In this document: one piece after another, positions 15,424-18,426 of the stretch
Position numbering within the stretch: position 1 is the stretch's first letter
How the letters are laid out: every line of letters starts with the position of its first letter
Assembly (NCBI GenBank): GCA_900556795.1
Contig: USQD01000011.1
Location: 1-18,426, forward strand
Direction: 5' to 3'
DNA: 18,426 bases
From: an uncultured Prevotella sp.
Lineage (GTDB): Bacteria > Bacteroidota > Bacteroidia > Bacteroidales > Bacteroidaceae
Notes under the pieces: model-generated
Told to the model about the DNA's origin: nothing
What the model saw: only the letters and a program-made list of their open reading frames with translations
The model's database searches: none
Translations under genes and position numbers: made by a program

Positions 15424-15570
15424 TTATTCATACTTCCAGGTCATGGCGTTGATGTCGGCAGTAACAGTAACCTCGCCGCCAGTTACATCGTCCTTGAACC
15501 AAATGTCCCAACAATCACTAGCTGTTGACAATTTAAAGGAGTCGCTTATGACAACGATTTGTTTCGGTTG
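15424..15570 (-). pseudogene. C-terminal gene remnant in the PL1-GH53 spacer
   Basis: On the minus strand a frame open from 15597 to the TAA at 15424-15426 encodes a protein-like tail: STASDCWDIWFKDDV, then GGEVTVTADINAMTWKYE. The alternating polar/hydrophobic pattern and aromatic residues look like the last beta-strands of a secreted or surface sugar-binding protein, perhaps SusE/SusF-like, but I cannot name the family. It has no ATG in frame and begins abruptly after a promoter-like TACTTTTG (15571-15578). I read it as the leftover 3' end of a deleted gene that once stood between PL1 and GH53. The rest of the 350-base spacer holds a terminator, the GH53 promoter and an inverted repeat. Confidence 0.55.
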
Positions 15571-15578
15571 CAAAAGTA
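15571..15578 (-). promoter_or_regulatory. Possible orphan -7 box before the gene remnant
   Basis: TACTTTTG on the minus strand matches TAnnTTTG and is followed by GCAACCG. It lies between the PL1 terminator and the gene remnant. There is no TTTG at the usual distance upstream. It may be the promoter of the lost gene or a second start for GH53 with a leader of about 220 bases. Confidence 0.35.
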
Positions 15579-15626
15579 AGAAATAGAATACAAAGTGCTA
15601 GACAGATACTTGACAAATGAAAAGAA

Positions 15627-15669
15627 AAAACGGACAAGAAGACGGAATATATCCGCTTTTGTCCGTTTT
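15627..15669 (-). terminator. Intrinsic terminator after the PL1 gene
   Basis: AAAACGGACAA (15627-15637) pairs with TTGTCCGTTTT (15659-15669), and CGGA/TCCG (15643-15646, 15652-15655) extends the hairpin inside. On the minus strand the stem ends in T4 followed by TTCTTTTCATTTG. It begins 23 bases after the PL1 stop. Confidence 0.75.
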
Positions 15670-15692
15670 GTTATATTATAATGGAGGAAAAA

Positions 15693-18029
15693 CTATTCTG
15701 CCGCAGGAACAAGCTTGATGGCGAAGAGATTTACCGACTTGTCTTTTGTAATTTCATGGGTGCCTGCTTCCAGGGTTGTGGTGTAAGAGCTTCCAGTTGC
15801 CTTGATCTTTGTGCCTGCAATCTTCATGGATGCCGTCTCGCTATCCGCGAAATAGAAGGTAGCTGTTACCTTTTTATCAAGAACAAGCTTGATGCTGGTA
15901 GAAGATTCCATCTTCACACATGTAGTATAAGCTGTACCATCGATGGTAGCAGGACCCTTGCTTGTTGAGTAAGAACCGTTCACGGTTACAATGCTGTTGG
16001 AAGGAGTCTTACCAGCAAAGGTTACCAAGACGGTGCCTTCTATAGAAGGAGTCTCAGAAGTCTCAGGCTTGGATGGGGTATCTGGAGTTGACGGAGTCTC
16101 TGGAGTGGATGGTTCTGTTGTCTCACCACCCGTAGAACCGCCTTCGCTTGAAGAACCTTCTACATCGAATACCTTTACCACGCCCGACTTGTAAGCATCG
16201 AGAAAGCTTGCCAATGCTGGCAATGGCTGCTGATAACCATTGGTTACTACGGTTTCATCTGGAATATCGAAGTTTATATCGCCATGATTCAATCGGCCGG
16301 CACCATAGAAGCCTTCGATAATAGCAGGCACATCGGCTGCGTTATCAGCTGTATGTGCATACATCAAGCTTGAGTTGGTATCGAAGTTATTGTAAGAAGT
16401 ACCACCCACCAATGTTTTTACGCTGGCTGGAACCTGATCAGAGACCTTGGCTACATCGTAGGCATCGAAGCTGGTATTGTTGGATGCATAGGTAACGTAG
16501 CTGAATCCGCTTGGCTTATTGGCAAACACATTGCCATATGCCTTGATCATACCGCCATTCTCGCCAGAGAAGGTTCCCTTTGAACCCTTGGCATCGGTGC
16601 CCTGCAGAGAACTCATGATTGGGCGCTTCACGGCATCGAAGTAGTTTGACTCCATGAAGATGCTGGAACCCATAGTGGCACCTACACCATATACATCACA
16701 ATGCTGATAGTAGTTGTTGTACATGTGAACGGTCATGGTACGTACACGGGCATGACGGGAATCGGAATGGTCGAACCAGTTGTGGTGATAGGTAATCCAG
16801 TTTTCACCGGTCTCGCTCTTCATACCACACATAGAAGATTTACCATTATCCCAGAAATGGTTGTAAGCCACGGTTACATACTTGGAGTTGTCCTTGATAT
16901 CTACGGTACCATCGCCCTTAGCCTGATCGGCAGCACTTCCCTTTCTGCCATAGAACAGATCCAGGTGGTGAATCCAGATGTTTGAATTCTCTGTATCGAG
17001 CGACATTGCATCGTCGAGACAACGCATGATGGCGAAGTTACGGAACTCCACACTCTTGGCACTTCTAACCAGAAAACCGAAGCCATAGATGGTGGCATCA
17101 TCACCCACACCCTCAAAGGTCATGTTCATGGTAGAATAGCCAGTCTTACCCTTAATCTGCAAACCCTCGGCAGAACTTGAGATACCATCCAAGTCAGCCA
17201 GACTCACCTTACCGATGATACGGAAAGCGATAGGAGTGGTATCATATCCTTTCTGGTAAGCATCAATGATGGCCTGCAAACCTGTCACGGTCTCTTTCTT
17301 GTTGTTGGCTCCGGTGATGACTTCAGTAGATACAGTCTTGGCTGTGCTTGCTGTAATGTAGAGAACCTTGGCATCCGACTTCAATGTACCATCATTGTTG
17401 TAAGCACCAATACCCTCGAAATTGAAATGAGCGAAGCCCTCACGGTTGTAGTTCTTTACAGTGAGATTAGAAACAGTGTTGGCACCTGCCATCTCCTTAC
17501 CGGCAGCATCCACAGGAACCACCTTCACAGAATAGGTATCCGCCTTCAAGCCGAGCACATCAGCACGGAAATAAGAAGCATACTGACGGATGAGCTGCGC
17601 ATCAATCTTCTTGCCATCTACATATACATGATAAGAAGAAGCTCCCTCGAAAGGCGCCCACTTCAGATATGCAGACTCCAGCCAAGCCTTCGCTTCCGTA
17701 ATCTTCACAACACCAGCAGGATTCTCAATGCCTCCGTTATCACCCTGCTCTAATCTCTTTGCAAAGTTGATTTCCCTTACAGATGCATCATACTCATCGT
17801 TATCGCTTCCATCCTTAGGGGCAACAATTGTCTTATTACCCTCAAACTTCACGCTTGCCAAATCAGCGGTGTTATAATACATCACATCACCAAAATTGGT
17901 GGTAACAAACATCTGATTTACCTTACTATCACGTGCTACAGCATGATTCACCTTATCTGTAGCAGACTGAGCCAACATGGCACCTGCACTTCCCAAGAAG
18001 AGTGCCAAGGAGTATACCATTTTCTTCAT
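15693..18029 (-). CDS. Secreted PL1 pectate lyase with FN3-like and C-terminal accessory domains
   Basis: 778 residues from the ATG at 18029; a GTG at 18041 would add four. A signal peptide ends in AMLAQ. Next comes a short module (about 45-92, VKFEGNKTIV then DASVREINFAK) shared with the small upstream gene, an FN3-like domain (about 105-190, AYLKWAPFEGASSYHVYVDG) and a PL1 beta-helix (about 245-590). The lyase core shows DDAMSLDTENSNIWIHHLDL, KGDGTVDIKDNSKYVTVAYNH (calcium-site aspartates) and WFDHSDSRHARVR (about 418-430; its arginines include the likely catalytic base). A Thr/Pro/Ser/Glu-rich linker (about 625-662) leads to a C-terminal beta-sandwich-like domain of about 110 residues, possibly carbohydrate-binding. 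It would cleave demethylated homogalacturonan by calcium-dependent beta-elimination, alongside the PL10-CE8 enzyme. It starts 17 bases after the small upstream gene, so they form an operon. Confidence 0.92.
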   Translation of the reverse strand: MKKMVYSLALFLGSAGAMLAQSATDKVNHAVARDSKVNQMFVTTNFGDVMYYNTADLASVKFEGNKTIVAPKDGSDNDEYDASVREINFAKRLEQGDNGGIENPAGVVKITEAKAWLESAYLKWAPFEGASSYHVYVDGKKIDAQLIRQYASYFRADVLGLKADTYSVKVVPVDAAGKEMAGANTVSNLTVKNYNREGFAHFNFEGIGAYNNDGTLKSDAKVLYITASTAKTVSTEVITGANNKKETVTGLQAIIDAYQKGYDTTPIAFRIIGKVSLADLDGISSSAEGLQIKGKTGYSTMNMTFEGVGDDATIYGFGFLVRSAKSVEFRNFAIMRCLDDAMSLDTENSNIWIHHLDLFYGRKGSAADQAKGDGTVDIKDNSKYVTVAYNHFWDNGKSSMCGMKSETGENWITYHHNWFDHSDSRHARVRTMTVHMYNNYYQHCDVYGVGATMGSSIFMESNYFDAVKRPIMSSLQGTDAKGSKGTFSGENGGMIKAYGNVFANKPSGFSYVTYASNNTSFDAYDVAKVSDQVPASVKTLVGGTSYNNFDTNSSLMYAHTADNAADVPAIIEGFYGAGRLNHGDINFDIPDETVVTNGYQQPLPALASFLDAYKSGVVKVFDVEGSSSEGGSTGGETTEPSTPETPSTPDTPSKPETSETPSIEGTVLVTFAGKTPSNSIVTVNGSYSTSKGPATIDGTAYTTCVKMESSTSIKLVLDKKVTATFYFADSETASMKIAGTKIKATGSSYTTTLEAGTHEITKDKSVNLFAIKLVPAAE

Positions 18030-18046
18030 TTTGCTTTCCACTTACT

Positions 18047-18406
18047 TTATTTGACAATTAGTTTCTGACCATTGATTACGTATACACCTTTAGATAACCT
18101 CTCTACAGATGTACCAACCAGTTGTCCATTAAGGTTATATACTTTACCATTCCATGTCTTAGTTGTTTTTTCGACATGGTTAATTCCCGTAGTCCCTCCA
18201 TAGGTAAAGGAAAAGGCTACTAGCGACATATCCTTCGTTTCCGAAGTATTGTCGGCATAATTAAGTACAACATCATCACCCTCAAAGGTAATTTCTGTTA
18301 CGACCTTATCTATGACATTGCCATCAATTTTAACGGTCTGCTTGTTGTCTGCATACGCTACAGTAGATAACATACAAGCCAATAATACTAAGTAAGTCTT
18401 TTTCAT
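18047..18406 (-). CDS. Small secreted protein with Prevotella-type C-terminal tail, unknown function
   Basis: 119 residues. A signal peptide (1-19, ending AYA) is followed by a short module (about 36-67, TEITFEGDDVVLNYADN then DMSLVAFSF), a linker, and a tail (about 86-119: GKVYNLNGQLVG, then LSKGVYVINGQKLIVK). That tail pattern is common at the ends of Prevotella and Segatella secreted proteins and resembles sorting-type C-terminal domains. I do not recognise the protein as a whole. The middle module resembles residues 57-92 of the pectate lyase encoded 17 bases downstream. The gene is the first visible one of that operon; its promoter lies beyond the right edge, with only 20 bases (ending TTACTGACA before the ATG) in the window. 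It could be a cell-surface companion of the lyase or what remains of a larger protein. Confidence 0.75.
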   Translation of the reverse strand: MKKTYLVLLACMLSTVAYADNKQTVKIDGNVIDKVVTEITFEGDDVVLNYADNTSETKDMSLVAFSFTYGGTTGINHVEKTTKTWNGKVYNLNGQLVGTSVERLSKGVYVINGQKLIVK

Positions 18407-18426
18407 TGTCAGTAAAATAATTATAG

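Noticed and set aside
15673..15692. Small gene between the PL1 terminator and the PL1 stop
   Set aside because: Only about 20 bases and AT-rich; no coding signal.

Overview
The window looks like a pectin-degrading polysaccharide utilisation locus (PUL) from a gut or oral member of the Bacteroidota, most likely a Prevotella/Segatella species. This is inferred from the SusC/SusD pair, Bacteroidota-type -7 boxes (TAnnTTTG), Y_Y_Y/propeller sensor architecture, secreted enzymes with Sec or lipoprotein signals, and a C-terminal tail typical of Prevotella secreted proteins. No tRNA, rRNA, CRISPR array or transposase is visible.

Layout. (1) 1-836, minus: a regulator that runs off the left edge. It has a ThiD-like (hydroxymethylpyrimidine kinase) domain that has lost its catalytic half, fused to an AraC-type DNA-binding domain. 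Its leader carries an array of 7-bp repeats. (2) 1069-8636, plus: an operon for a secreted PL10 pectate lyase/CE8 pectin methylesterase fusion, a SusC-type TonB-dependent transporter broken by one frameshift near 3936, and a long SusD-type lipoprotein. It ends in a strong hairpin shared with the convergent gene. (3) 8698-11553, minus: a membrane-spanning propeller/Y_Y_Y sensor joined directly to an AraC domain, without the histidine kinase and receiver domains of a normal hybrid two-component system. It has its own well-formed promoter. (4) 11718-18406, minus: two transcription groups. The upstream one holds a small secreted protein and a PL1 pectate lyase, ending in a terminator. The downstream one holds a GH53 endo-galactanase and a GH2 beta-galactosidase, also ending in a terminator. 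Between the groups, 350 bases hold a terminator, a gene remnant and a promoter.

How it works together (inference). PL1, PL10 and CE8 would attack the homogalacturonan backbone: demethylation, then cleavage by beta-elimination. GH53 would cut beta-1,4-galactan side chains of rhamnogalacturonan I and GH2 would release galactose. SusD and SusC would capture and import the oligosaccharides, and the sensor/AraC protein would switch the locus on when it binds a breakdown product. The broken susC, if real, would disable import while leaving the enzymes intact.

Most notable points: the kinase-less sensor with a recognisable relic of the phosphorylation helix, the ThiD-like/AraC fusion with a degraded kinase half, the susC frameshift, the repeat array, and an N-terminal module shared by the small secreted protein and its pectate lyase neighbour.
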